Shown piece by piece: positions 1 to 8,235 of a DNA stretch of 64,000 nucleotides. The position numbers and the translations under genes were made by a program. The notes under the pieces were generated by a model, which saw nothing but the letters and a program-made list of their open reading frames with translations, made no database searches and was not told the DNA's origin. Numbering within the stretch: position 1 is the first letter of the stretch; each line of letters opens with the position of its first letter. Origin of the DNA: Pseudomonas sp. NFIX28 (lineage in GTDB: Bacteria > Pseudomonadota > Gammaproteobacteria > Pseudomonadales > Pseudomonadaceae); contig NZ_FNPW01000006.1 of the NCBI RefSeq assembly GCF_900107395.1, forward strand, positions 79,686 to 143,685. Direction: 5' to 3'.

Positions 1-36
1 GGGGCTTTCGCGAGCAAGCTTCGCTCCTACGGATAG
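1..36. repeat. REP-type repeat (partial pair member)
   Basis: The first bases contain CGCGAGCAAGCTTCGCTCC followed by TACGG, the common REP/REPIN core of fluorescent pseudomonads. A related copy lies near 8035-8056 and an inverted pair at 9616-9665. It lies just beyond the 3' end of the first gene and carries no reading frame. The partner copy, if any, is outside the window. Confidence 0.6.
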
Positions 37-72
37 CGTGCAGCGGCCGGTCAGGGCGATGCGTGACGGCGC

Positions 73-822
73 TCAGCTTTTGGCCAGGAAGCCTGACAAG
101 GCAGCGAGCGCTTCCGGTGAATGCAGGCGCTGGGTGAACAACGCACCCTCTTCCTCGATCACTTTGCGCAACTGCTCGCGGTCTGGCCCGCGCATCAGTT
201 GCTTGCTGATCTGCACCGCCTGTGGCGCCAGCTTCTCGAAGCGCAGCGCCATCTCCCGGGCTTTATCCAGGGTCGCCGCGCCGTCGGCCAGGGCTTGGTT
301 GGCAATGCCCCACTGCACAGCCTGTTCACCACTGAAACCTTCGCCCAGCAGCAATAGCTCGGCGGCCCTGGCCTGTCCCAGCAAGCGCGGCAGGATCAGG
401 CTGGAACCGAATTCGGGACACAAGCCGAGATTGACGAAAGGCATGCGCAAGCGGGCATCGCGGCTCACATAAACCAGGTCGCAATGCAGCAGCAACGTGG
501 TGCCGATTCCCACGGCCGGCCCGGCCACCGCGGCCACCACCGGCTTGCGGCATTCGAACAGGCTGAGCATGAACTCGAACACCGGACTGTCGAGCCCGCC
601 AGGCGGTTGCTGGATGAAATCGACGATGTCGTTGCCAGCGGTAAAGCATTCGCTGCTACCGCTGATCAAAATCGAGCGGATCTGCGGATCGCTGTCAGCC
701 AGCCGCAGCCCTTCGGCCAACTGGCTGTACATGGCGCGGGTCAGGGCATTTTTCTTGTCCGGGCGGTTCAGGCGCAGGGTCAGTAGCCCGCCCTCGCGTT
801 CAAACAGGATGGTGTCGGTCAT
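73..822 (-). CDS. enoyl-CoA hydratase/isomerase (crotonase) family protein
   Basis: This 249-residue protein is of full crotonase length and should act on acyl-CoA thioesters in the cytoplasm. The oxyanion-hole segments are visible: ECFTAGNDI near residue 60 and AGPAVGIGTTLLLHCD near 105. The segment LGLCPEFGSS near 135 keeps one acidic residue, as in isomerase-type members such as delta3,delta2-enoyl-CoA isomerases, so isomerase activity is as likely as hydration. The gene is the promoter-distal member of a minus-strand set with a ferredoxin reductase (29 bases upstream) and a diguanylate cyclase. The same trio occurs in P. aeruginosa as PA4330-PA4332. Substrate is unknown. Confidence 0.85.
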   Translation of the reverse strand: MTDTILFEREGGLLTLRLNRPDKKNALTRAMYSQLAEGLRLADSDPQIRSILISGSSECFTAGNDIVDFIQQPPGGLDSPVFEFMLSLFECRKPVVAAVAGPAVGIGTTLLLHCDLVYVSRDARLRMPFVNLGLCPEFGSSLILPRLLGQARAAELLLLGEGFSGEQAVQWGIANQALADGAATLDKAREMALRFEKLAPQAVQISKQLMRGPDREQLRKVIEEEGALFTQRLHSPEALAALSGFLAKS

Positions 823-851
823 GGGGGGTCTCGCTCAGGACGGATCAGCGC

Positions 852-1790
852 TCAACCACGGGGCAGGAATACGTCAGCCAGCAGTTGATTGCGCGGCAGC
901 CCCGCCAGGTACAAGCGTCGGGCGAAAGCATCGACGCTGTCGGGGTGGCCGCAGAGTAAGGCCAGGGTTTGCCGCGAAACAAGCCGCAGTTGCGCCAAAG
1001 CCGCTGGCAGCTCGGCCGCGGTCAACAGCTCCACATCCAGGTTGCCGTGGCTCGCCGCCAGTGCTGCCAGGGGCTTGGCCAGATAATGCTCGCCCGGGTC
1101 ATGGGCCAGGTGAATGACGCGGATGGCGCCCTGGTGATCCTGGCGCAACGCCTCGCGCAAGATTCCGAATAACGGCGCCAAGCCGGTGCCCGCCGCCAGC
1201 AGCCACAATGGCCGGGCTTGCCAGTCCGGGTCGTAATGCAGCGCACCACCGCGCAGCTCGCCCAGGCGCAATACATCGCCGGGCTTGAGCTGGCGCGCCG
1301 CGTCGCTGAACTCGCCGGGGTGGCGACAATCGAGGTGGAACTCAAGGAAATGGTCTTCCCCGGGCAGGCTCGCCAGCGAATACGGACGCGCCACGCCGCC
1401 AGCCGTCCACAGCACCATGTGCTGGCCGGCCTGATAACGCACATTGCGCTCCGGCTGCAGACGCAGGCGCAACACCGTGGCCGACAGCCAGTCGACACCC
1501 ACCACTTCGGCCGGCGCCCCATCGCGCAGCGGGTCATAGGTTTCGACCCGCAGGTCCTCCACCACCTGGCATTGGCAAGCCAGCCGCCAGCCACGCTGGC
1601 GCTGCTCGTCGCGCAGGGCGTCGGGCCGGTTGTCGCTGGGCAAGCCCTCGACGCAGTGCACCAGGCAGGCATGACAACTGCCGGCGCGACAGCTGTAAGG
1701 CACCGCCACGCCGGCCTGGTTCAAGGCATCGAGCAGGTTGCTGCCAGCGGCCACCGACCAGCGCCGCTCACCGACACGCAGCTCAGGCAT
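852..1790 (-). CDS. 2Fe-2S ferredoxin / FAD-NAD(P)H oxidoreductase
   Basis: The protein has about 312 residues. An N-terminal plant-type ferredoxin carries C34-x4-C39-x2-C42 and C72 as [2Fe-2S] ligands. A ferredoxin-reductase module follows, with the FAD motif RPYSLAS near residue 145 and the nucleotide-binding AAGTGLAPL near 210. This is the layout of reductase components that pass electrons from NAD(P)H to an oxygenase or another acceptor. A longer frame exists upstream, but the start at 1790 is chosen because it gives the ferredoxin fold directly and overlaps the end of the upstream cyclase gene by 8 bases, which implies translational coupling. No oxygenase partner is visible nearby. The gene matches PA4331 by position. 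Confidence 0.85.
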   Translation of the reverse strand: MPELRVGERRWSVAAGSNLLDALNQAGVAVPYSCRAGSCHACLVHCVEGLPSDNRPDALRDEQRQRGWRLACQCQVVEDLRVETYDPLRDGAPAEVVGVDWLSATVLRLRLQPERNVRYQAGQHMVLWTAGGVARPYSLASLPGEDHFLEFHLDCRHPGEFSDAARQLKPGDVLRLGELRGGALHYDPDWQARPLWLLAAGTGLAPLFGILREALRQDHQGAIRVIHLAHDPGEHYLAKPLAALAASHGNLDVELLTAAELPAALAQLRLVSRQTLALLCGHPDSVDAFARRLYLAGLPRNQLLADVFLPRG

Positions 1791-2904
1791 CGATATTTTC
1801 CCAGGCCGCGGCGCAGCGGTTGCGTCCGTCTCGCTTGGCCCGATACAGCGCCTGGTCGGCGCGTTGCAGGGCGTCGTCCAGGTCATCGCCCAACTCCACC
1901 AGGGTCATGCCGACGGACAGGCTCAGGCCGGGAACTTCGATCCCGATCAACTGGGCGTCCATGAACGCCACGCGCAAACGCTCGCAGCAGGACGTCAGGC
2001 GCTCGGGATCGCAATCGGGCAACAGCATGACAAACTCCTCGCCGCCGTAGCGGGCCAATACATCGCCATCGCGCAAGCAGGCGCTGGCCACGGCGGCGAA
2101 CGCCTGCAGCACCTGATCGCCCGCGGCATGGCCGTGCACGTCGTTGATCCGCTTGAAGTGATCGAGGTCGATCAGCGCCAGGCCATGCATCTGGTCCAGG
2201 CTCATCGCGTGCAATTCGCGTGAAGCCAGCCGCAGGAAATGCCGTCGATTGTACAGGCCGGTCAGTTCATCGGTGGCAACCAGGTCTTCCAGTTGTCGCA
2301 TCATGCCGCGCAAGGTGTCCTGGTGCGCCTGCAAGGCGAAGCGCCGTTGCCGCATGCGCTGGCGGGAAGTCTGCACATAGCTGGCATACAGGCACAGCCA
2401 GGCCAGCACCGCGAACAGCACGCACACCTGCAGCGCCGCGAGCAGCGGATCGGCCAGCTGGAAATGGTAACCGTCCCACAGCGTGAGCCCGGCAAAGCCG
2501 ATGAATATGCACAAGGCGCAACGCACGAAAGCCGTGCGCGAAAGATGGAACAGACCGAACAGCAGCGTCAGCAGGTAAAACACCAGGAAGGTGCCGCGCG
2601 CCGTATCGAGGTGGGCCAGCAGCCAGGTTTGCCAGGCGATGCCCAGCAGGATCTGGACCTCGGTCAGGCTTGGGTCGCGAAAGCGCAGGTTGCGCCCGGA
2701 TATAAACAACCAGAACAGCACCGCCTGGCTCAACACCACCAGGCCGGTATCGATCAGCGCCGAACGCACCGATGCCGAATAGTAGCCACTGAAAATGGCC
2801 AGCCAGAGCAGCAGCAATGCCAATCCATAGGTACCAGCGGCAAGAACGAAGCGCTTGAGTAAAAGACTCTGGATAGCGTTATGGGTCAATCGTTGACTCA
2901 CCAT
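1783..2904 (-). CDS. sadC: membrane diguanylate cyclase, SadC-type
   Basis: This 373-residue protein makes c-di-GMP from two GTP. About six hydrophobic helices fill residues 15-180 and form a membrane sensor or anchor. A GGDEF domain follows, starting at ATDELTGLYNRR. The active-site motif is intact (GGEEF near 287-291), and a product-inhibition RxxD (RDGD) lies exactly five residues before it. Gene order (crotonase, ferredoxin reductase, this gene, divergent class I fumarase) matches PA4330-PA4333, where PA4332 is SadC. The protein is shorter than P. aeruginosa SadC (about 490 residues), so the symbol rests on synteny and architecture. It is the first gene of its operon, and I see no strong Shine-Dalgarno before the ATG. 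Confidence 0.75.
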   Translation of the reverse strand: MVSQRLTHNAIQSLLLKRFVLAAGTYGLALLLLWLAIFSGYYSASVRSALIDTGLVVLSQAVLFWLFISGRNLRFRDPSLTEVQILLGIAWQTWLLAHLDTARGTFLVFYLLTLLFGLFHLSRTAFVRCALCIFIGFAGLTLWDGYHFQLADPLLAALQVCVLFAVLAWLCLYASYVQTSRQRMRQRRFALQAHQDTLRGMMRQLEDLVATDELTGLYNRRHFLRLASRELHAMSLDQMHGLALIDLDHFKRINDVHGHAAGDQVLQAFAAVASACLRDGDVLARYGGEEFVMLLPDCDPERLTSCCERLRVAFMDAQLIGIEVPGLSLSVGMTLVELGDDLDDALQRADQALYRAKRDGRNRCAAAWENIDA

Positions 2905-3234
2905 GCGAAAGGGGGCTTTAAAGAGTTTCCTACCCTACAGGCCACTTGCCACTTTAGTGGTGTCGCCGAAAAATAACTATCCAATTTTAATGCCCCGCCA
3001 GCGCCATCCGGCCCCAGGCCGCGCCCACCATTGCGCCAGGCACCCTCCCTGTCGCATGCGACTTTGGTTTGACTGCCGGCGCGTGTGCCTGGCACTAAGG
3101 CGCGGTATACTGCCGCGCCTTTTTAGCGTCGCGCCAGTATGTCCGGCGTGCCTTGAAGGTGTTTGCAACCGACCGATGCACCCAAGCTGCAAGCACCTTA
3201 TTAAATGTTCCCGTCTTTTAGAGGAGCGCGACTC
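2905..3234. other. divergent intergenic region, sadC operon / fumarase
   Basis: This 330-base gap separates the minus-strand sadC operon from the plus-strand fumarase. It holds a perfect hairpin at 3097-3124 and a Shine-Dalgarno GAGGAG at 3221-3226, nine bases before the fumarase ATG. I see no credible small gene. Both promoters must lie here. Confidence 0.6.
3097..3124 (+). terminator. hairpin with T-run and TATACT loop (terminator or promoter element)
   Basis: AAGGCGCGG (3097-3105) pairs perfectly with CCGCGCCTT (3113-3121), and a short T-run follows, as in a Rho-independent terminator. The loop is TATACTG, which is also a near-ideal -10 hexamer. It precedes the fumarase start by 111 bases, so it may be a terminator/attenuator in the 5' leader or the core of the promoter itself. 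Confidence 0.5.
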
Positions 3235-4758
3235 ATGACCGTGATCAAGCAAGACGACCTGATTCAGAGCGTTGCCGACGCCCTGCAATTCATTTCCTAC
3301 TACCACCCCGTGGACTTCATCCAGGCGATGCACGAAGCCTACCTGCGCGAAGAATCGCCAGCGGCCCGTGACTCCATGGCGCAGATCCTGATCAACTCGC
3401 GCATGTGTGCCACCGGCCACCGCCCGATCTGCCAGGACACCGGTATCGTCACCGTATTCGTACGCGTGGGCATGGACGTGCGCTGGGACGGCGCGACCAT
3501 GAGCCTGGACGACATGATCAACGAAGGCGTGCGTCGCGCTTACAACCTGCCGGAAAACGTCCTGCGGGCCTCGATCCTGGCCGACCCGGCCGGTGCGCGC
3601 AAGAACACCAAGGACAACACCCCGGCGGTCATCCACTACTCCATCGTCCCGGGCAACACCGTGGAAGTGGACGTGGCGGCCAAGGGCGGCGGCTCCGAGA
3701 ACAAGTCGAAGATGGCCATGCTCAACCCGTCCGACTCGATCGTCGACTGGGTGCTGAAAACCGTTCCGACCATGGGCGCCGGCTGGTGCCCACCGGGCAT
3801 GCTCGGCATCGGCATCGGCGGCACCGCCGAGAAAGCCGCGGTGATGGCCAAGGAAGTGTTGATGGAGTCCATCGACATCCACGAGCTGAAGGCCCGCGGC
3901 CCGCAGAACCGTATCGAAGAGATGCGCCTGGAGCTGTTCGAGAAGGTCAACCAGCTGGGCATCGGCGCCCAGGGCCTGGGCGGCCTGACCACCGTGCTCG
4001 ACGTGAAGATCATGGACTACCCGACCCACGCCGCCTCCCTGCCGGTGTGCATGATCCCGAACTGCGCCGCCACCCGTCATGCACACTTCGTGCTCGACGG
4101 CTCGGGCCCTGCGTCCCTGGAAGCGCCACCGCTGGACGCCTACCCGGAAATCGTCTGGGAAGCCGGCCCGTCGGCCCGTCGCGTCAACCTCGACACCCTG
4201 ACCCCGGAAGACGTGCAGAGCTGGAAGCCGGGCGAAACCGTCCTGCTCAACGGCAAGATGCTCACCGGTCGCGACGCCGCGCACAAGCGCATGGTCGAGA
4301 TGCTGAACAAGGGCGAAACCCTGCCGGTGGACCTCAAGGGTCGCTTCATCTATTACGTCGGCCCGGTCGATCCGGTCGGTGACGAAGTGGTTGGCCCGGC
4401 TGGCCCGACCACCGCGACGCGGATGGACAAGTTCACCCGCCAGATCCTCGAGCAGACAGGCCTCTTGGGCATGATCGGCAAGTCCGAGCGCGGCCCGACC
4501 GCCATCGAGGCGATCAAGGACAACAAGGCCGTGTACCTGATGGCCGTCGGCGGCGCCGCCTACCTGGTGGCCCAGGCGATCAAGAAGTCCAAGGTCCTGG
4601 CCTTTGCCGAACTGGGCATGGAAGCGATCTACGAGTTCGAAGTCAAAGACATGCCGGTCACTGTCGCGGTCGACAGCAAAGGCGAGTCGGTGCACATCAC
4701 CGGTCCTGCCATCTGGCAGCAAAAGATCAGTGAAAGCCTGGCGGTAGAAGTGCAGTAA
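3235..4758 (+). CDS. fumarate hydratase, class I (iron-sulfur)
   Basis: The 507-residue protein interconverts fumarate and L-malate in the TCA cycle using an oxygen-labile [4Fe-4S] cluster. The alpha-type N-terminal half carries PICQDTG (C66), GAGWCPPGMLG (C185) and MIPNCAATRHAHF (C277). Their spacing fits the three cluster ligands of the tartrate-dehydratase/two-subunit class rather than the E. coli FumA set. The beta-type C-terminal half contains VGPAGPTTATRMD, so this is a fused single-chain enzyme. The ATG at 3235 follows GAGGAG at 3221-3226. A longer in-frame start ten codons upstream lacks a good ribosome site. It is the positional equivalent of PA4333 and is followed by a strong terminator, so it is monocistronic. 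Confidence 0.93.
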   Translation: MTVIKQDDLIQSVADALQFISYYHPVDFIQAMHEAYLREESPAARDSMAQILINSRMCATGHRPICQDTGIVTVFVRVGMDVRWDGATMSLDDMINEGVRRAYNLPENVLRASILADPAGARKNTKDNTPAVIHYSIVPGNTVEVDVAAKGGGSENKSKMAMLNPSDSIVDWVLKTVPTMGAGWCPPGMLGIGIGGTAEKAAVMAKEVLMESIDIHELKARGPQNRIEEMRLELFEKVNQLGIGAQGLGGLTTVLDVKIMDYPTHAASLPVCMIPNCAATRHAHFVLDGSGPASLEAPPLDAYPEIVWEAGPSARRVNLDTLTPEDVQSWKPGETVLLNGKMLTGRDAAHKRMVEMLNKGETLPVDLKGRFIYYVGPVDPVGDEVVGPAGPTTATRMDKFTRQILEQTGLLGMIGKSERGPTAIEAIKDNKAVYLMAVGGAAYLVAQAIKKSKVLAFAELGMEAIYEFEVKDMPVTVAVDSKGESVHITGPAIWQQKISESLAVEVQ

Positions 4759-4777
4759 GCGCTGCTTGCTGTCCCCC

Positions 4778-4813
4778 AAGGCGGCGTTGCTCGATGAGCA
4801 GCGCCGCCTTTTT
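4778..4813 (+). terminator. Rho-independent terminator of fumarase
   Basis: AAGGCGGCG and CGCCGCCTT form the stem, with an internal TGCTC/GAGCA pairing, followed by a T-run. It starts 20 bases after the fumarase stop codon. Confidence 0.8.
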
Positions 4814-4903
4814 CATGTCCGCCCGGGCAACGCCTGCCCACGATCAACGAAGGCTCGGACAGGCGTGTTATCTTTCCTGCCCCTTTCAGCCTGCCTTTGA
4901 CTC

Positions 4904-6670
4904 ATGGTCCAGATCTCTCGCCCGCTGCGCTTGGCCTTCTATACCCTGCTGATTCTTGCCGGCGCGGTGCTCAGCGCGACCCTCGCCATGCGGCATGCCG
5001 AGCGCCAGGCGCTGGAGGACGATGCCGCCCGCGCCAGCGAGCAACTGGCGCTGTATGCCAACTCCCTGCACACCCTGATCGAGCGTTACCGCGCCCTGCC
5101 CGCCGTACTGGCGCTGGACCCGGAACTGCGCTCGGCGCTCAAGGGCCCCGTCAGCCCGCAGCAGCAGGACGCGCTGAACCGCAAACTGGAACGGATCAAC
5201 GGCGCCGCCCGCTCCTCGACCCTGGAGCTGCTGGACCACACCGGCCTCGCCGTGGCCGCCAGCAACTGGCGCCTGCCCAGCAGCTACGTCGGACACAACT
5301 ACGGCTTTCGCCCCTATTTCAGCCAGACCCGCAGCCAGGGCAGCGGGCGCTTCTATGCGGTGGGCGTCACCAGCGGCATTCCCGGCTATTTTCTCTCCAG
5401 CGCGGTCAAGGGCGAGCAGGAAGAGTTTCTCGGCGCCATGGTGGTGAAACTGGAGTTTCCCGAACTGGAGCGCGAATGGAGCCAGGGCAGCGACACCCTG
5501 CTGGTCAGCGATGCCCGGGGCATCGTGTTCATCGCCAACCAGCCGGGCTGGCGTTATCGCCAGCTGCGCCCGTTGTCGGACAGCGACCGCGCCGAGCTCA
5601 AGGCCACCCGGCAATACGACAAGCAGCCGCTGACGCCACTCGAGCATCGGCCGCTGCGGCACTTCGATGACAACAGCGCGCTGACCCGGGTCGAAGGCCC
5701 CGACGGCAGTGCCGACTACCTGTGGGAATCCCTGCCCCTGGCCGCCGAAGGCTGGACCCTGCATTTGCTGCGCCGCCCGCAGATCGCCTTCGAAGACCGG
5801 CGCAATGCTGGCCTGGCCGCGGCCGGTGCCTGGTTGACCCTGGTCTTTTTGCTGCTGTTTCTCAATCAGCGCTGGCGCCTGGCCAGGCTGCGCCAGCGCA
5901 GCCGCGAGGAGCTCGAACGCCTGGTCGAGGAACGCACCCGCGACCTGCGCACCGCCCAGGACGGCCTGGTGCAATCGGCCAAGCTCGCCGCGCTGGGGCA
6001 GATGTCCGCCGCCCTGGCCCATGAAATCAACCAGCCGCTGACCACCCAGCGCATGCAGCTGGCTACCTTGCGCCTGCTGCTCGATCACGGGCGGGTCGAC
6101 GAGGCCTATCAGGCCCTGAAACCGCTGGACGATATGCTGACCCGCATGGCCAGCCTCACCGGCCACCTGAAAACCTTCGCCCGCAAGAGCCCCAGCGGCC
6201 TGCGCGAACGCCTGGACCTGGCGGCGGTGGTCGACCAGGCCCTGCAATTACTGGACACCCGGCTGCGCGACGAACAGGTCGACACGCGCCTGCAACTGAC
6301 GCGCCCGGCCTGGGTCCGTGGCGATGCCATACGCCTGGAGCAGGTGCTGATCAACCTGCTGCGCAACGCCCTGGACGCCATGCACGACAAGCCGCTCAAG
6401 CAGCTGGAGATCCGCCTCGAGGCCAACCAGCAGCTGTGGATCCTGAGCGTGATCGACAGCGGTGGCGGCATCGCCGAAGAACACCTGCCGAATGTCTTCG
6501 ATCCGTTTTTCACCACCAAGCCGGTGGGCGACGGGCTGGGCCTGGGCCTGGCCGTGTCCTACGCTATCGTCCACGAACTGGGCGGGCGCCTGAGTGCCGG
6601 CAATCGAGGCCAGGGCGCCGTCTTCACCCTGAGCCTGCCCATCGACCTGGAGGCGCATATGCCATGTTGA
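4904..6670 (+). CDS. sensor histidine kinase, MifS/DctB type
   Basis: This 588-residue membrane kinase has a first helix at about residues 8-28, a large periplasmic sensor of the double-Cache (DctB) type, a second helix near 300-320 and a cytoplasmic coiled linker. The HisKA box [12 protein letters not shown] has its histidine near 373. The ATPase core shows the N box ([10 protein letters not shown]) and G boxes ([21 protein letters not shown]). DctB-class kinases sense dicarboxylates, and the Pseudomonas MifS branch serves 2-oxoglutarate. The stop overlaps the response-regulator start by 7 bases. The adjacent kgtP gene favours 2-oxoglutarate as the signal; this is inference. Confidence 0.88.
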   Translation: MVQISRPLRLAFYTLLILAGAVLSATLAMRHAERQALEDDAARASEQLALYANSLHTLIERYRALPAVLALDPELRSALKGPVSPQQQDALNRKLERINGAARSSTLELLDHTGLAVAASNWRLPSSYVGHNYGFRPYFSQTRSQGSGRFYAVGVTSGIPGYFLSSAVKGEQEEFLGAMVVKLEFPELEREWSQGSDTLLVSDARGIVFIANQPGWRYRQLRPLSDSDRAELKATRQYDKQPLTPLEHRPLRHFDDNSALTRVEGPDGSADYLWESLPLAAEGWTLHLLRRPQIAFEDRRNAGLAAAGAWLTLVFLLLFLNQRWRLARLRQRSREELERLVEERTRDLRTAQDGLVQSAKLAALGQMSAALAHEINQPLTTQRMQLATLRLLLDHGRVDEAYQALKPLDDMLTRMASLTGHLKTFARKSPSGLRERLDLAAVVDQALQLLDTRLRDEQVDTRLQLTRPAWVRGDAIRLEQVLINLLRNALDAMHDKPLKQLEIRLEANQQLWILSVIDSGGGIAEEHLPNVFDPFFTTKPVGDGLGLGLAVSYAIVHELGGRLSAGNRGQGAVFTLSLPIDLEAHMPC

Positions 6671-7998
6671 ATTCGGTGATGCTGGTCGACGACGAAGCCA
6701 GTATTCGCACCGCCGTCGAGCAATGGCTGAGCCTGTCGGGTTTCGAGGTGCAGCTGTTCAGTCGCGCCGAGGATTGCCTGGCCCGGCTGCCCCGGGATTT
6801 TCCCGGGGTGATCCTCAGCGATGTGCGCATGCCCGGCATCAGCGGCCTGGAGCTGCTCAAAGAGGTGCAGCAACGCGACGCCGACCTGCCGGTGATCCTG
6901 CTGACCGGCCACGGCGACGTGCCGATGGCGGTGGAAGCGATGCGCGATGGCGCCTATGACTTCCTGGAAAAACCGTTCAGCCCGGAAACTCTGCTGAGCA
7001 GCCTGCGCCGCGCCCTGGACAAACGCGGCCTGGTCCTGGAGAACCGGCGCCTGCACGAACAGGCCGATACCCGCGAGAAAATCGATTCCACCCTGCTCGG
7101 CGTGTCCCGCGCCTTGCAGACCCTGCGGCGCCAGGTGGTCGACCTGGCCGCGCTGCCGGTCAACGTACTGATCCGCGGCGAGACCGGCAGCGGCAAGGAG
7201 CTGGTCGCCCGCTGCCTGCATGATTTCGGGCCGCGCGCCGACAAGCCCTTTGTCGCCCTGAACTGCGCGGCGATCCCCGAGCAACTGTTCGAAGCCGAGC
7301 TGTTCGGCCATGAAAGCGGCGCCTTCACCGGCGCCCAGGGCAAGCGCATCGGCAAGCTGGAATATGCCGACGGCGGCACCTTGTTCCTCGACGAAATCGA
7401 AAGCATGCCCCTGGCCCAGCAGGTCAAGCTGCTGCGGGTGCTGCAGGAACAGAAGCTCGAGCGGCTGGGTTCCAACCAGAGCATTGAGGTGGACCTGCGG
7501 ATCATTGCCGCGACCAAGCCGGACCTGCTGGACGAAGCCCGCGCCGGGCGCTTTCGCGAAGACCTGGCCTACCGCCTGAATGTCGCGCAGTTGCGCCTGC
7601 CGCCGCTGCGCGACCGGCGCGAGGACATTCCGCTGCTGTACGAGCATTTCGCCCATGCCGCCGCCGAGCGCCTGGGCCGCAGCGTCTCGCCGCTGAGCGG
7701 GGCGCAGTTGAGCCGCCTGCTGAGCCACGACTGGCCGGGTAACGTGCGCGAGCTGGCCAACGTCGCCGAGCGCCAGGTGCTCGGCCTGGGCGAGCCGGAA
7801 CCGGAGGCCATCGACCCCGGCCAATCCCTGGCGGCGCAGCAGGAAGCCTTCGAGGCGCAATGCCTGCGGGCCGCGCTGACCCGGCACAAGGGCGATATCA
7901 AGGCGGTGCTCGTTGAGTTGCAACTGCCGCGTCGCACCTTCAATGAAAAAATGCAGCGCCATGGGCTGGCGCGGGAGATGTTTCTGGGGGAGGAGTGA
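6664..7998 (+). CDS. sigma-54-dependent response regulator, MifR/DctD type
   Basis: The 444-residue protein is an NtrC-family activator. It has a receiver domain with phospho-acceptor D53 (ILSDVRMPG), an AAA+ domain with Walker A GETGSGKE near 171, the sigma-54-contacting loop GAFTGA near 218, and a C-terminal Fis-type helix-turn-helix (PRRTFNEKMQRHG). The true start at 6664 lies inside the end of the kinase gene; a longer upstream frame is an artefact of that overlap. All features needed to open a sigma-54 promoter are present, and one lies 161 bases downstream, in front of kgtP. In P. aeruginosa MifSR controls 2-oxoglutarate uptake in this way. Confidence 0.9.
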   Translation: MLNSVMLVDDEASIRTAVEQWLSLSGFEVQLFSRAEDCLARLPRDFPGVILSDVRMPGISGLELLKEVQQRDADLPVILLTGHGDVPMAVEAMRDGAYDFLEKPFSPETLLSSLRRALDKRGLVLENRRLHEQADTREKIDSTLLGVSRALQTLRRQVVDLAALPVNVLIRGETGSGKELVARCLHDFGPRADKPFVALNCAAIPEQLFEAELFGHESGAFTGAQGKRIGKLEYADGGTLFLDEIESMPLAQQVKLLRVLQEQKLERLGSNQSIEVDLRIIAATKPDLLDEARAGRFREDLAYRLNVAQLRLPPLRDRREDIPLLYEHFAHAAAERLGRSVSPLSGAQLSRLLSHDWPGNVRELANVAERQVLGLGEPEPEAIDPGQSLAAQQEAFEAQCLRAALTRHKGDIKAVLVELQLPRRTFNEKMQRHGLAREMFLGEE

Positions 7999-8034
7999 AA
8001 CTCGAGAGAGGTGTCGTTCATCCTGACGTCTTCG

Positions 8035-8056
8035 CGGGCAAGCCTCACTCCTACGG
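8035..8056. repeat. REP-like single repeat
   Basis: CGCGGGCAAGCCTCACTCC followed by TACGG is a variant of the REP core at 1-36 and 9616-9665. It lies between the response-regulator stop and the kgtP upstream activator region. Confidence 0.5.
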
Positions 8057-8059
8057 AAG

Positions 8060-8118
8060 ACCGCTCATTGGCAATTTTCCGCTCATACCCCTGCGTAAAT
8101 GAGCGGATTTCCGCTCAT
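8060..8118 (+). promoter_or_regulatory. candidate upstream activating sequence of kgtP (four CCGCTCAT half-sites)
   Basis: The element (T/A)CCGCTCAT occurs at 8060-8068, 8078-8086 and 8110-8118, with an inverted copy at 8099-8107. The last two form a perfect palindrome, ATGAGCGGA-TT-TCCGCTCAT (8099-8118). The cluster ends 41 bases before the sigma-54 promoter, the usual place for NtrC-family dimers to bind. The neighbouring MifR-type regulator is the obvious candidate ligand; this is inference. Confidence 0.6.
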
Positions 8119-8158
8119 GAAAATTTCCAGACCCTTCTAAACCGGGCCTTTGGGCTTC

Positions 8159-8175
8159 TGGCACAGCTCCTGCTA
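8159..8175 (+). promoter_or_regulatory. sigma-54 promoter of kgtP
   Basis: TGGCAC-N5-CTGCT has the invariant GG (8160-8161) and GC (8172-8173) separated by exactly 10 bases, as required for -24/-12 promoters. It lies 60 bases before the kgtP ATG and downstream of the half-site cluster. Confidence 0.75.
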
Positions 8176-8235
8176 TAGCCCCAGCAGGCTGCGTTTCGGC
8201 GCGCTCCACAAAAACAATTAAATGAAGGATCCGTC

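Noticed and set aside
3235..4758. loss of an Fe-S cysteine in fumarase
   Set aside because: The third cysteine of E. coli FumA (in CGSLGPTTAGRMD) is Val here, but C66, C185 and C277 fit the ligand spacing of the tartrate-dehydratase-type class I enzymes, so the cluster is probably intact.
2977..4779. 600-residue minus-strand open frame opposite fumarase
   Set aside because: It is an antisense shadow caused by GC-rich codon use. It resembles no family and the opposite strand encodes a complete, well-conserved enzyme.
6436..6663. upstream extension of the sigma-54 response regulator
   Set aside because: The extra residues come from a shifted frame of the kinase gene. The receiver domain starts properly at 6664.
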